A stretch of DNA of 38,038 bases from Bacteroidales bacterium (GCA_003141415.1 PLLX01000191.1:15787-53824), one strand, 5' to 3'; positions 25,103 to 33,541 are shown, numbered from the stretch's first letter. Numbers and translations: made by a program. The notes: generated from the sequence alone by a model not told the origin.

Positions 25103-26071
25103 GTGTCAAGAAAACGGAAATACGTTCTCGATTTGTCTGATCTCCAATATAAGCAGGTCAGGTTACCCTGGAAGAAGAAGTTTTTACGTATTCTTTTATG
25201 GTTTGCCGGATCTCTTGCTGTAGCAACATTTTATGGGACTTTTATTGAGAACATGTTTGGTTCTCCCAAAGAGAAGATACTTAGTCAGCAGGTTGAAAAT
25301 CTGAAACTTCAATATTCACTCATAGGAAGAGAGCTGGATAATTCACTGGCATCTCTTAACAGTTTCCGGCTTTCTGATGACAAACGGTACCGGCCAATAC
25401 TTGACATGGATAGTGTTCCTGAATCATATAGAAAAGCAGGAATTGGAGGGGTCGACAGATACCGTGATCTAACAGGCTATATTAACTCAGATATTCTTAT
25501 CGCCTACAAATCAAAAATTGATGCGATTAAAAGCATGGCGACTCTTCAGAATGAATCATTTAAGACAATTGCTGAAAGAAGTGTTGAATGGAAAAGAGAA
25601 ATGGATCATTTCCCGGGGATAAGTCCGGTGAGTGTAAAATTCAAACTTGGTGACGGATATAAATTCAGGACAATTCATCCGGTACTTGGAACGCCGCGTA
25701 TGCACAACGGGCAGGATTTTGAAGTACCTTATGGTACAGATGTATATGCTACCGGTGATGGGTCAGTTATTGAATCGGGTTGGAATCCAGGTGGATTCGG
25801 AAATTGTATTGTAATAGATCATGGCTATGGCTTTCAGACTGTTTATGGTCATCTCAGTGATATTAAAGTTACCAGAGGCCAGAATGTTAAAAGAGGTGAC
25901 CTTATAGGAATAAGTGGCAGTAGCGGTTTATCTTCTGGTCCTCACCTTCATTATCAGGTCGAACAATTTGGAGCACATAAGAATCCTATTAATTTCTTTA
26001 ATAATGATGTCAATGCTGAGGAATATAATGATATGATCCAGGCATTCGAATCGAAATCAAAATTAAGGTAA
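25103..26071 (+). CDS. M23-family (LytM) metallopeptidase, membrane-anchored, copy 1
   Basis: Peptidoglycan endopeptidase-type protein of 322 aa. One membrane helix (about 24-42) follows a short basic cytoplasmic segment, and a coiled coil (about 55-85) leads to a periplasmic LytM domain (about 190-305). The active-site set is complete: His201 and Asp205 (HNGQD), His250 (YGHLS), His281 and His283 (HLHY). The enzyme could cut cross-link peptides or activate amidases. The start is GTG: an in-frame TAA at 25085 lies just upstream and there is no ATG between. Residue numbering from this GTG matches the second copy exactly, which supports it. A shared segment GIGGVDRYRDLTGY before the LytM domain is diagnostic of this Bacteroidota paralogue family. 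It is first in a plus-strand run through to the zinc-ribbon gene. Confidence 0.92.
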   Translation: MSRKRKYVLDLSDLQYKQVRLPWKKKFLRILLWFAGSLAVATFYGTFIENMFGSPKEKILSQQVENLKLQYSLIGRELDNSLASLNSFRLSDDKRYRPILDMDSVPESYRKAGIGGVDRYRDLTGYINSDILIAYKSKIDAIKSMATLQNESFKTIAERSVEWKREMDHFPGISPVSVKFKLGDGYKFRTIHPVLGTPRMHNGQDFEVPYGTDVYATGDGSVIESGWNPGGFGNCIVIDHGYGFQTVYGHLSDIKVTRGQNVKRGDLIGISGSSGLSSGPHLHYQVEQFGAHKNPINFFNNDVNAEEYNDMIQAFESKSKLR

Positions 26072-26127
26072 TCTCCTCACAGGTTTGATTTTTTTAGTTT
26101 CAATATCCGGGTTGGATAGTGAGTTTC

Positions 26128-26154
26128 TTGTTTTTTTAGAATTGATTATCTTTG
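26128..26154 (+). promoter_or_regulatory. Promoter of the second M23 gene, leaderless arrangement
   Basis: TTG (26128-26130) and TATCTTTG (26147-26154) are separated by 16 nt, slightly short. The -7 element is perfect and only 6 nt separate it from the ATG at 26161, so the transcript is expected to start at or beside the start codon. Confidence 0.5.
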
Positions 26155-26160
26155 CAGATC

Positions 26161-27132
26161 ATGACACCGACAAAATATAAGTTTAATCCTGATTCTCTGA
26201 GTTTTGATAAAATAAGACTTGGTATAAGGACTTTGTTACTCAGGTTTCTTGCTTTTTTCACAGGGTCAGTCATTATAGCTTTAATTTATTGGGGTATTTT
26301 TGCATCCTTCTTTGATTCTCCAGGGGAGAAGGCTCTTAAACGTGAGGTTGAGCAGATGACCATTCAGTATGATTTGATTCACAGAGAGATGACAAATGTT
26401 GAAAGTGTTCTGGAAGATCTTCAGAAAACTGATGATAATCTTTATAGAACCATTTTTGATGCAGAACCGATCGCACCTACACTGAGAGATGGAGGTATAG
26501 GAGGCGTAAACAGATATGAAGCACTCGAAGGTTATAATAATTCCAACCTGGTAATAGAAACAGCGACCAGACTCGATAAAATAAGGAAAAAAGTTTATGT
26601 TCAGTCAAAATCATTTGATGACCTTATTAAACTGGCTGAGAACAAGGGAGAAATGCTCAAGTCAGTTCCGGCAATTATTCCGATTTCCAATAAAGATCTG
26701 ACAAGAACAGCTTCAGGGTTCGGTTGGAGGATTCATCCGATCTACAAGATCAGTAAATTTCATTACGGGATGGATTTCACGGCTCCATTAGGAACTGATG
26801 TGTATGCTACTGGGAACGGAACTGTTATTGCGATATTATCAGCACAACGAGGTCTTGGTAAACATATAATTATTGATCATGGATTCGGATATACCACCAT
26901 TTACGCACATCTGAGCAATTTCAATGTAAGGGTGGGCCAGAAGGTACAAAGAGGTGATATAATTGGTTATGTCGGGAGTACAGGAACATCTGTTGCAAAC
27001 CATCTTCATTATGAGATCAAACTGAATGGTGTAAATGTTGATCCGGTCAACTACTATTTCGAAGATCTTAGTTCTGCTGAATACGAAAAAATGATTGAGA
27101 TTGCGTCTAAGACCGGTCAGTCTTTTGATTAG
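26161..27132 (+). CDS. M23-family (LytM) metallopeptidase, membrane-anchored, copy 2
   Basis: Paralogue of the preceding gene, 323 aa from the ATG at 26161. A TTG three codons earlier falls inside the -7 box and is rejected. Layout is the same: short basic start, one membrane helix (about 25-47), coiled coil (about 58-88), then a LytM domain with His201, Asp205 (HYGMD), His250 (YAHLS), His281 and His283 (HLHYE). All five catalytic positions have the same residue number as in copy 1. The shared connector reads GIGGVNRYEALEGYNNSNL. Both copies look active, so they probably divide labour in cell-wall remodelling. The separate promoter suggests separate control. The substrate bond is unknown. Confidence 0.92.
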   Translation: MTPTKYKFNPDSLSFDKIRLGIRTLLLRFLAFFTGSVIIALIYWGIFASFFDSPGEKALKREVEQMTIQYDLIHREMTNVESVLEDLQKTDDNLYRTIFDAEPIAPTLRDGGIGGVNRYEALEGYNNSNLVIETATRLDKIRKKVYVQSKSFDDLIKLAENKGEMLKSVPAIIPISNKDLTRTASGFGWRIHPIYKISKFHYGMDFTAPLGTDVYATGNGTVIAILSAQRGLGKHIIIDHGFGYTTIYAHLSNFNVRVGQKVQRGDIIGYVGSTGTSVANHLHYEIKLNGVNVDPVNYYFEDLSSAEYEKMIEIASKTGQSFD

Positions 27133-27190
27133 GATTTTTTACTTGCCATGCATATTAACGGACAGTTGACATCTCTTATATATAATTAGT

Positions 27191-27526
27191 ATGCCGTACA
27201 AAGAAAAAAAGGTCGAAAAGCTCTATTATTCAATAGGAGAGGTAGCTGAAATGCTTGAGTTACCTGTCTCTACTGTTCGGTTCTGGGAAAATGAATTCGA
27301 TATTCTCAAGCCCATGAAAAATAAAAAGGGCAACAGGCTGTTTACTCCAGCCGACATTAAAAATCTTAAGATACTCCATCATCTGGTGAAAGAAGAAGGG
27401 ATGACACTTTCGGGGGCCAAAAAGAAGCTATCGGAAAAGTGGGATGAGACAGATTATAAGTACGAGATCAACGAATCCCTTCTGAAAATTAAATCGTTGC
27501 TTCTCGACATAAGAGATAATATTTAA
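27191..27526 (+). CDS. MerR-family transcriptional regulator
   Basis: Small DNA-binding protein of 111 aa. The N-terminal MerR winged helix-turn-helix is clear: LYYSIGEVAEMLELPVSTVR and FWENEFDILKPMKNKKGNR, then LFTPADIKNLKIL. The segment VKEEGMTLSGAKKKLSEK is the typical start of the dimerisation helix. The C-terminus is short, with no cysteine-rich or drug-binding domain, so no metal or drug sensing is implied. This short type is standard in Bacteroidota next to M23 peptidases. It may regulate the adjacent cell-wall genes, which is inference from position. It starts 58 nt after the M23 gene. Confidence 0.9.
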   Translation: MPYKEKKVEKLYYSIGEVAEMLELPVSTVRFWENEFDILKPMKNKKGNRLFTPADIKNLKILHHLVKEEGMTLSGAKKKLSEKWDETDYKYEINESLLKIKSLLLDIRDNI

Positions 27527-27529
27527 AAA

Positions 27530-27679
27530 CCTCTGTGGCTCTCTGTGTCCTAATCCCGCCTTGTCCCCTTCTTCCAGAAGAGAAGGGGGTGAGCTAAATT
27601 ATGAATGATTTAAGTCCCTCCCCCAGGGGGATGGATTTAGGGAGAGGCAAAAAAGAACTTACAAAGAAATCCACAGAGG
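27530..27679. repeat. Composite inverted-repeat region between merR and the NIF3 gene
   Basis: The ends CCTCTGTGG (27530-27538) and CCACAGAGG (27671-27679) are perfect 9-bp inverted copies, and further CTCTGTG/CACAG variants lie just inside and outside. The interior holds the hairpin CCCCTTCT/AGAAGGGG (27565-27572 with 27581-27588) and a second palindrome CCCCCAGGGGG near 27624. This 184-nt gap (27527-27710) contains no open frame. It looks like a non-coding intergenic repeat of the kind scattered in Bacteroidota genomes. Its stems could also affect read-through into the downstream gene. Confidence 0.5.
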
Positions 27680-27710
27680 AGACACAAAGAATCACAGTGA
27701 GTAGAATACT

Positions 27711-28805
27711 ATGAAACTAAAAGATCTTTGTTCATATCTTGATTCTGCAGTTCCCCTGTCATTTCAGGAAGGGTATGATAATTCAGGACTGCAGGTAGGC
27801 TTATCAGAACGAGAGATTACTTCGGCGATGATCACGCTTGATATTACTGAAGAGGTCATTGATGAAGCTATTACTCACGGATGCGATGTGTTGGTTTCAC
27901 ATCATCCTCTTATTTTCAACGGCATTAAGAGCCTTACCGGGAAATCATTTACAGAAAGGATTCTATTTAATGCCGTTAAGAACGATATTGCTGTTTATTC
28001 CGCTCACACTAACCTTGATGTATTAAGTAATGGAGTCAGCAGGAAGATGGCAGAAAAGATTGGTCTGGAGGAGATAAGTGTATTATCACCCTCAGAGAAA
28101 TTGCTCTTAAAACTTGTAACCTATATTCCTGAATCTCATCTTGAAGCAGTGAGAAATGCACTCTTTGAAGCAGGTGCGGGTGTAATAGGCAATTATGACA
28201 AATGTGGATTCGCAACTTCAGGAACCGGCAGTTTCAGGGCCAATGAAATGACAAAACCATTCAGAGGTGAAAAAGGAAAGATCCATTTTGAAAAAGAGAT
28301 CCGCTTTGAAACCATACTGTTTTCACATCTTAAAGAAGTCGTTATAAAAGCTCTTCTTGATGCTCATCCTTATGAAGAGGTTGCTTACGACCTTTACTCA
28401 CTTGAAAATAAAAATGCTGAGATAGGTTTAGGGTGTATTGGAAAACTTCATGATCCTGTTTCAGAAAATGATTTTCTGAAATTTGTTTCTGAGGTTTTTG
28501 ATGCAAAGGGTGTAAGGTACTCGAAACCGAAGGGGAAACCGGTTATAAAGGTTGCCCTTTGTGGTGGTTCAGGTTCATCTCTGCTTAATCATGCTATTGG
28601 TTCCGGGGCCGATGTATTTTTGACTGCTGATATTAAATATCACGATTTTTTTAAAACAGAGAATAAGATACTACTTGTTGATATCGGACATTTTGAGAGT
28701 GAAAAATTCTCAAGAGAAATTTTAAAAGACCTAATTATTAAAAAATTCCCTAAATTTGCAGTCCGGTTTTCAGAAACAAATACGAATCCGATAAATTATT
28801 TTTAA
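27711..28805 (+). CDS. NIF3/YqfO-family (DUF34) dinuclear-metal protein
   Basis: Protein of 364 aa. The split NIF3 domain provides the two-metal site: DVLVSHHPLIFNGIKSL (tandem His near residues 64-65), VYSAHTNLDV (His and Asp near 102-106), and the C-terminal DIGHFESE (His and Glu near 326-330). Between the halves (about 135-235) is the CutA/PII-like insert, with LLKLVTYIPESHLEAVRNAL and HPYEEVAYDLY, as in Bacillus YqfO. The family has been linked to GTP cyclohydrolase I type 2 naming, but that activity is doubtful and its role is unsettled. The zinc-ribbon gene starts 2 nt after the stop, a pairing common in Bacteroidota. Confidence 0.92.
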   Translation: MKLKDLCSYLDSAVPLSFQEGYDNSGLQVGLSEREITSAMITLDITEEVIDEAITHGCDVLVSHHPLIFNGIKSLTGKSFTERILFNAVKNDIAVYSAHTNLDVLSNGVSRKMAEKIGLEEISVLSPSEKLLLKLVTYIPESHLEAVRNALFEAGAGVIGNYDKCGFATSGTGSFRANEMTKPFRGEKGKIHFEKEIRFETILFSHLKEVVIKALLDAHPYEEVAYDLYSLENKNAEIGLGCIGKLHDPVSENDFLKFVSEVFDAKGVRYSKPKGKPVIKVALCGGSGSSLLNHAIGSGADVFLTADIKYHDFFKTENKILLVDIGHFESEKFSREILKDLIIKKFPKFAVRFSETNTNPINYF

Positions 28806-28807
28806 AG

Positions 28808-29572
28808 ATGGAAAAAGCAAAAGTACATGAACCTGAAATTTCTGTAGAAGAGAGATTAAGAGCATTATATGGTTTACAATTAGTTGATTCAGAGATAGAT
28901 AAAATTAAAACGCTTAGAGGCGAATTACCTCTTGAAGTTCAGGATCTGGAAGATGAGATAGTAGGACTTGAGACAAGGTTAGGAAATCTGAAAGACGAAG
29001 TAACAAACCTTGAAAAGTCGGTTGTAAAGAAGAATAATGAGATTACCGATGCTGAGGGCCTGATAAAAAAATATGAAGAGCAACAAAAAAACGTAAGAAA
29101 TAACAGGGAATTTGATTCTCTTTCGAAAGAGATTGAATATCAAAACCTGGAGATTGAATTATTCAATAAAAAAATTAAGGAATTCAATTTTTTGATTGAA
29201 GAAAAGAAATTGGTTATTGACGATTCAGAGGCAACTCTTGCCGACCGTAAAACCGATCTTGAAAACAAAAAGTCAGAACTCGATGAGATTATTTCCGATA
29301 CTCAGAAAGAGGAAGAGGGTCTGTATAAAAAATCTGAAAAAGTTGAGGCGATTATTGAAGAAAGGTTGCTTACTGCCTACAAAAGAATCCGTTCCAATGC
29401 CAGAAACGGTCTTGCAGTAGTTCCGGTTCAGAGGGATGCCTGTGGCGGTTGCTTTAACCAGATACCTCCGCAAAGACAACTTGATATCAAATCGAGAAAG
29501 AAGATTATCGTATGCGAATATTGCGGACGAATTCTCGTTGACGATGAAATTATAAAAGAAGGCCACCTGTAG
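28808..29572 (+). CDS. Coiled-coil zinc-ribbon protein (CT398/DUF164-like)
   Basis: Cytoplasmic protein of 254 aa. A long coiled-coil hairpin (about 15-185) is rich in Glu, Lys and Leu, with heptads such as LEDEIVGLETRLGNLKDEV. A C-terminal C4 zinc ribbon (about 208-248) follows, with CGGC, then CEYC (ACGGCFNQIPPQRQLDI and IIVCEYCGRILV). This architecture is that of CT398-like proteins, which have been proposed to contact RNA polymerase sigma factor or flagellar/export components in chlamydiae. In Bacteroidota the function is unknown. It is closely linked to the NIF3 gene (2-nt gap) and followed by an intrinsic terminator, so this is the end of the plus-strand run. Confidence 0.88.
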   Translation: MEKAKVHEPEISVEERLRALYGLQLVDSEIDKIKTLRGELPLEVQDLEDEIVGLETRLGNLKDEVTNLEKSVVKKNNEITDAEGLIKKYEEQQKNVRNNREFDSLSKEIEYQNLEIELFNKKIKEFNFLIEEKKLVIDDSEATLADRKTDLENKKSELDEIISDTQKEEEGLYKKSEKVEAIIEERLLTAYKRIRSNARNGLAVVPVQRDACGGCFNQIPPQRQLDIKSRKKIIVCEYCGRILVDDEIIKEGHL

Positions 29573-29591
29573 AAAGGCGGAAGAAATAAAG

Positions 29592-29625
29592 AAAGCTGAC
29601 TCCATAAGGGTCGGCTTTTTTGTTT
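29592..29625 (+). terminator. Intrinsic terminator after the zinc-ribbon gene
   Basis: AAAGCTGAC (29592-29600) pairs with GTCGGCTTT (29610-29618), a 9-bp stem with one G-T wobble and a 9-nt loop, running into TTTTTTGTTTTT. It starts 20 nt after the zinc-ribbon stop codon. It has the classical stem plus T-run. Confidence 0.85.
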
Positions 29626-29661
29626 TTACTAACTTTACATTATAATTCACAACCTTACTTC

Positions 29662-31677
29662 ATGACTACCAATGTTTTTAAAAGAATGATAGCAGAAGGA
29701 ATTCCTTCCGAACTTCCTGCGCTTAAATCATACGATCAGACTATTAATCATGCACCAAAGAGAAAGGAGATACTGAATAGTGTTGAAAAACACCTTGCAA
29801 TAAAGAATTCCCTCAGATATTTTCCGGAAAAATTTCATCCTCTCCTTGCAAAAGAGTTTGCTGCTGAGCTGGCAACATATGGAAGAATCTATATGTACAG
29901 GTTCAGACCAGATTATGAGATTAGGGCCCGTCATCTTGAGGATTTTCCTTATCGCTCACGAAGTGCAGCTGCAATTATGCTTATGATTTCAAATAATCTT
30001 GATATTGATGTCGCACAGCATCCTCATGAACTGATAACATATGGTGGCAACGGGGCCGTTTTTCAGAACTGGGCCCAGTATCGTTTAACAATGAAATATC
30101 TTTCGGAGATGACAGATGACCAGACTCTCGTGATCTATTCCGGTCACCCGCTTGGCCTCTTTCCTTCGCCGAAAGATGCTCCGCGGTTAGTTGTGACCAA
30201 TGGAATGGTAATTCCAAATTATTCTACCCAGGATCACTGGGAAAAATTTAACGCACTGGGTGTTTCACAATATGGTCAGATGACTGCAGGTTCATACATG
30301 TATATCGGACCTCAGGGAATTGTGCATGGTACAACGATAACAATTCTTAATGCAGCCAGGATGATCAGTAAATCAGGCGGTGATACCGGAGGTAAATTGT
30401 TTGTATCGTCAGGTCTTGGTGGAATGTCAGGGGCCCAGCCTAAAGCAGCAAATATTGCCGGTATAATTTCGGTGATTGCTGAAGTGAACCCTAAGGCTTT
30501 AAAAACCAGGCATTCGCAGGGGTGGGTCGATGAAGTCTTTGTGGACTTGAATAGTCTTGTAAGAAGAGTGAGGGAGGCAACTTCATCTAAAAAGGTGACT
30601 TCAATTGCATATGAGGGCAATATAGTTGATGTATGGGAAAAATTTGCGGATGAAAATATTTATGTGGATCTCGGTTCTGACCAAACCTCCCTTCATAATC
30701 CATGGTCAGGAGGCTATTATCCGGCAGGCTTAAGCTTTGAAGAATCAAACCTGATGATGTCGGAAGATCCTGACAAGTTTAAAGATGCTGTACGTAAATC
30801 ATTAAGACGACAAGTGGAGGCAATAAACAGACATACTTCGCGGGGGACATATTTCTTTGACTATGGAAATGCTTTCCTTCTTGAAGCTTCGAGAGCCGGG
30901 GGGGATGTTCTAAAACCCGACGGTGAATTCAGATATCCATCTTATGTTCAGGATATTATGGGCCCAATGTGTTTTGATTACGGCTTTGGTCCATTTAGAT
31001 GGGTCTGTTGTTCAAATGAGCCTTCCGATCTTGAAGTAACTGACAAAATTGCCATTGAGACCCTGGTGGAATTAATTAAGAAATCGCCGGATCAGATAAA
31101 ACAACAGATGAATGACAATATTCACTGGATTGAAGGAGCCGCCAAAAACAGGCTGGTAGTGGGTTCTCAGGCGCGTATTCTTTATGCTGATGCTGAAGGA
31201 AGGATGGAAATTGCCACGGCCTTTAACAAGGCCATCGGAAAAGGCATAATTTCAGCCCCGGTGGTAATTGGCAGAGATCATCACGATGTATCAGGAACCG
31301 ATTCGCCTTACAGGGAGACCTCAAATATTTATGACGGATCAAAATTCACAGCCGACATGGCTGTTCAGAATGTAATCGGTGATTCCTTCCGTGGTGCTAC
31401 CTGGGTATCATTGCACAATGGAGGCGGCGTAGGATGGGGTGAAGTTATAAATGGTGGATTTGGAATGGTGCTCGATGGTACTCCCGAGACGGAAAGCAAA
31501 CTCAGGATGATGATACATTGGGATGTCACCAACGGAATTGCACGTCGTAGCTGGGCCCGGAACAAAGAAGCTATGTTTACGCTGAAAAGAGAGATGGAAC
31601 GGACTCCGGGTCTTAATGTTACTGTTCCATATATAGCAGATGATGAGATGATTGATGAAGCACTTAAGGGGGTGTGA
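29662..31677 (+). CDS. hutU: Urocanate hydratase
   Basis: Second enzyme of histidine degradation, converting urocanate and water to 4-imidazolone-5-propanoate with tightly bound NAD+. From the ATG at 29662 it is 671 aa. A TTG 14 codons upstream lies beside the terminator T-run and is rejected. Family motifs are ITYGGNGAVFQNWAQYRLTM, VIYSGHPLGLFPS, TAGSYMYIGPQGIVHGT, GGDTGGKLFVSSGLGGMSGAQ (NAD-binding), the cysteine segment RWVCCSNEPSDL, and SLHNGGGVGWGEVINGGFG. It is longer than the roughly 550-residue bacterial form and similar in length to the animal enzyme, as in other Bacteroidota. No hutH, hutI or ftcD gene is adjacent, so the pathway is split across the genome. Cytoplasmic. Confidence 0.95.
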   Translation: MTTNVFKRMIAEGIPSELPALKSYDQTINHAPKRKEILNSVEKHLAIKNSLRYFPEKFHPLLAKEFAAELATYGRIYMYRFRPDYEIRARHLEDFPYRSRSAAAIMLMISNNLDIDVAQHPHELITYGGNGAVFQNWAQYRLTMKYLSEMTDDQTLVIYSGHPLGLFPSPKDAPRLVVTNGMVIPNYSTQDHWEKFNALGVSQYGQMTAGSYMYIGPQGIVHGTTITILNAARMISKSGGDTGGKLFVSSGLGGMSGAQPKAANIAGIISVIAEVNPKALKTRHSQGWVDEVFVDLNSLVRRVREATSSKKVTSIAYEGNIVDVWEKFADENIYVDLGSDQTSLHNPWSGGYYPAGLSFEESNLMMSEDPDKFKDAVRKSLRRQVEAINRHTSRGTYFFDYGNAFLLEASRAGGDVLKPDGEFRYPSYVQDIMGPMCFDYGFGPFRWVCCSNEPSDLEVTDKIAIETLVELIKKSPDQIKQQMNDNIHWIEGAAKNRLVVGSQARILYADAEGRMEIATAFNKAIGKGIISAPVVIGRDHHDVSGTDSPYRETSNIYDGSKFTADMAVQNVIGDSFRGATWVSLHNGGGVGWGEVINGGFGMVLDGTPETESKLRMMIHWDVTNGIARRSWARNKEAMFTLKREMERTPGLNVTVPYIADDEMIDEALKGV

Positions 31678-31718
31678 GGTATCCGGTGTACGGTGTGTGA
31701 TTTGGCAAAGAAAGAAAC

Positions 31719-31749
31719 AACGAGTAACGAATAACGAGCAACCAGCAAC
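31719..31749. repeat. Heptanucleotide tandem repeat, about 4.5 copies
   Basis: Consecutive 7-nt units AACGAGT, AACGAAT, AACGAGC, AACCAGC and a partial AAC lie in the gap between hutU and ispF. About 35 nt upstream a related 7-nt periodicity occurs as CGGTGTA, CGGTGTG. The two flanking genes converge on this 116-nt gap. Such heptamer runs are usually prone to slippage and can vary between strains. No gene is present here. Confidence 0.55.
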
Positions 31750-31793
31750 TAAAATATTTTTTCCATTCCAGGTTTCTTAATTATCCTATTACA

Positions 31794-32270
31794 TTATTTT
31801 GTAAGAAGAACAACTGCTATTGCGGCAATGCCCTCCTCTCTTCCAATGAATCCTAGCTTTTCTGTAGTGGTGGCTTTGATTGCCACATCATCGGGTTCCT
31901 TTTCAATAATGTCTGATATTGTGTTTTTCATCTCCAGGATGAAAGAAGATATTTTGGGTTTCTCCAGACAAATGGTACAATCTATATTATTCACACTGTA
32001 TCCTTTTTGCCTGATCAGGTCAAATGTGTTCTTCAGCAGGACTTTGCTATCGATGTTTTTATATTGAGTGTCTGTATCAGGAAAATAATATCCGATATCC
32101 CTTAATCCAGCTGCTCCAAGCAGGGCATCACATATTGCATGAAGCAGAACATCGCCGTCTGAGTGAGCCACACAACCTTTTTCGGAAGGTATCTTCACAC
32201 CTCCCAGCCATAAATCTAATCCTGTTTCAAGCTGGTGAAAATCAATTCCCTGCCCTATCCTGATGTTCAT
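31794..32270 (-). CDS. ispF: 2-C-methyl-D-erythritol 2,4-cyclodiphosphate synthase
   Basis: Non-mevalonate isoprenoid pathway enzyme that cyclises CDP-ME-2-phosphate to MEcPP. Length is 158 aa, normal for IspF. The zinc ligands are Asp10 and His12 (GIDFH) and His44, and AHSDGDVLLHAICDALLGAA is the family signature. Further motifs are GYYFPDTD, then KATTTEKLGFIGREEGIAA at the C-terminus, which binds the cytidine diphosphate. It acts as a cytoplasmic trimer. Its ATG overlaps the porV stop codon as ATGA, so it is translationally coupled to a secretion gene. The porU-porV-ispF order is, to my knowledge, also seen in Porphyromonas. Confidence 0.96.
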   Translation of the reverse strand: MNIRIGQGIDFHQLETGLDLWLGGVKIPSEKGCVAHSDGDVLLHAICDALLGAAGLRDIGYYFPDTDTQYKNIDSKVLLKNTFDLIRQKGYSVNNIDCTICLEKPKISSFILEMKNTISDIIEKEPDDVAIKATTTEKLGFIGREEGIAAIAVVLLTK

Positions 32271-33481
32271 CCCTTCGATCTGCTTGCATTTCTTAACGCA
32301 TTGAAATCGAAAGCGATGGAAAACCGCAAAGTACGTGCAAGAGGATTATTTTGTGCAAGTGGCATGAGGTATGAGAAATCAATTGTAAATGCTTTCAGTC
32401 TGAATCCTGCACCTGCGGTGAAGTATTTCCGGTTACCCTTGGATGGATCTTCATAAAAAAAGCCACCCCTGAGAGCAAACTGATTATTATACCAGTATTC
32501 AAGTCCGGTTGCATAGGTTATTTCATGGAATTCTTCCTTAAATCCACCAGGAGCGTCGAAGAATGATTGAAATATTGCTACAGGGACAGAGACATTCGGA
32601 TCTTTCCCTGCTTTGATTTGAGTCATAGCAGTATGTACCGTGTCTCCTTTTGCATTAATCTCTCCAATATTATAGTATTGAGGAGGTGTAGGAACAAGAA
32701 GTTTATTGAGATCGAGCGTAGCTGTAATTTTATTAAAATGGTCAAGGTTAATTGTGAGTGATCCACCAAGACGCATATTCATCGGAATAAAATCAGATGT
32801 CTGTGTCTCCGAATAACTCATCTTTGCACCGATATTTGAAAAATCGAGACCAAATGCCATCTGTCCATCCTTGTTCAGAATACTGATTTTCTTCTGATAA
32901 TATCCTGAAATATCGGCTGCAAATGAGATACCTGGTTTTGTAGCAACTCCTCCGGAATATGATCCACCCGTTAAGTTGGAGTATATGAATCTGAAAGCGA
33001 TTCCTCCTGAAAGATTATCAGTAAAAAGCCTTGAATAACCTGCATCGAAAGCAAATTCATTAGGATTAAAAGTACGTTCCAGATTACCAAATTCATCGGT
33101 GAAAGGTACATCACCAAGTGAAGAATAAAGAAGACTTGCAGATAAAACCTGCTTAGTGTCGATTCTTTTATATCCGGCAAGATAAGCAATATTAATATCC
33201 GGAACCAGATTTCTGAGCCAGGGAGAATAAGAAATACCTACTCCGGCATTGCCATCGATAAATGCAAATTTTGCAGGATTCCAATGCATACTATAAACAT
33301 CAGGTGATGTGGCAACACCGGCATCACCCATAGCTCCTGCTCTTGAATCGGGAGCAATAGTCAGAAATGGCACAACTGTCTGTATCGCATTAAGCTCACC
33401 TGAACTTTGCTGAGCCAAAACTATTGTTTCACCTGAAAGGGCTATGAGGAATAAAACTAATGCAATTATCTTTTTCTTCAT
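32267..33481 (-). CDS. porV: PorV (LptO): type IX secretion outer-membrane shuttle/attachment protein
   Basis: Outer-membrane beta-barrel of 404 aa that collects T9SS cargo from the SprA/Sov translocon and delivers it to the PorU attachment complex. The signal peptide is MKKKIIALVLFLIALSGETIVLAQ. Family signatures are TVVPFLTIAPDSRAGAMGDAGVATSPDVYS and MHWNPAKFAF near the N-terminus, YLAGYKRIDTKQVLSASLLY, and the C-terminal FTIDFSYLMPL with a final strand RFSIAFDFN. I chose the ATG at 33481 because it gives a canonical signal peptide. An ATG five codons upstream at 33496 is possible and lies 5 nt from a -7 box. It follows porU and shares its stop with the ispF start. Confidence 0.92.
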   Translation of the reverse strand: MKKKIIALVLFLIALSGETIVLAQQSSGELNAIQTVVPFLTIAPDSRAGAMGDAGVATSPDVYSMHWNPAKFAFIDGNAGVGISYSPWLRNLVPDINIAYLAGYKRIDTKQVLSASLLYSSLGDVPFTDEFGNLERTFNPNEFAFDAGYSRLFTDNLSGGIAFRFIYSNLTGGSYSGGVATKPGISFAADISGYYQKKISILNKDGQMAFGLDFSNIGAKMSYSETQTSDFIPMNMRLGGSLTINLDHFNKITATLDLNKLLVPTPPQYYNIGEINAKGDTVHTAMTQIKAGKDPNVSVPVAIFQSFFDAPGGFKEEFHEITYATGLEYWYNNQFALRGGFFYEDPSKGNRKYFTAGAGFRLKAFTIDFSYLMPLAQNNPLARTLRFSIAFDFNALRNASRSKG

Positions 33482-33500
33482 AATGATTCTTATCATTCTA

Positions 33501-33508
33501 CAAATATA
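33501..33508 (-). promoter_or_regulatory. -7 box between porU and porV
   Basis: The minus strand reads TATATTTG, an exact TAnnTTTG, in the 60-nt gap between porU and porV. It implies an internal promoter that could drive porV-ispF independently of porU. The transcription start would be close to 33494, about 13 nt before the preferred porV ATG. Confidence 0.48.
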
Positions 33509-33541
33509 AAACTATTTTTCATCCTGAATATTGTGTATGTC

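Noticed and set aside
27166..27186. TTGACA ... TATAAT before the MerR gene, resembling a sigma-70 promoter
   Set aside because: The two hexamers are only 9 nt apart, far from the 16-18 needed, and Bacteroidota primary sigma factors use a different consensus.
29620..29661. Upstream TTG start for urocanate hydratase
   Set aside because: The extra 14 residues would begin inside the T-run of the preceding terminator and do not resemble the family, while the ATG at 29662 gives a normal N-terminus.
31365..31748. 127-codon minus-strand frame opposite the hutU 3' end
   Set aside because: Most of it is antisense to conserved urocanase coding sequence, and its start lies in the heptamer repeat. It is a shadow frame.
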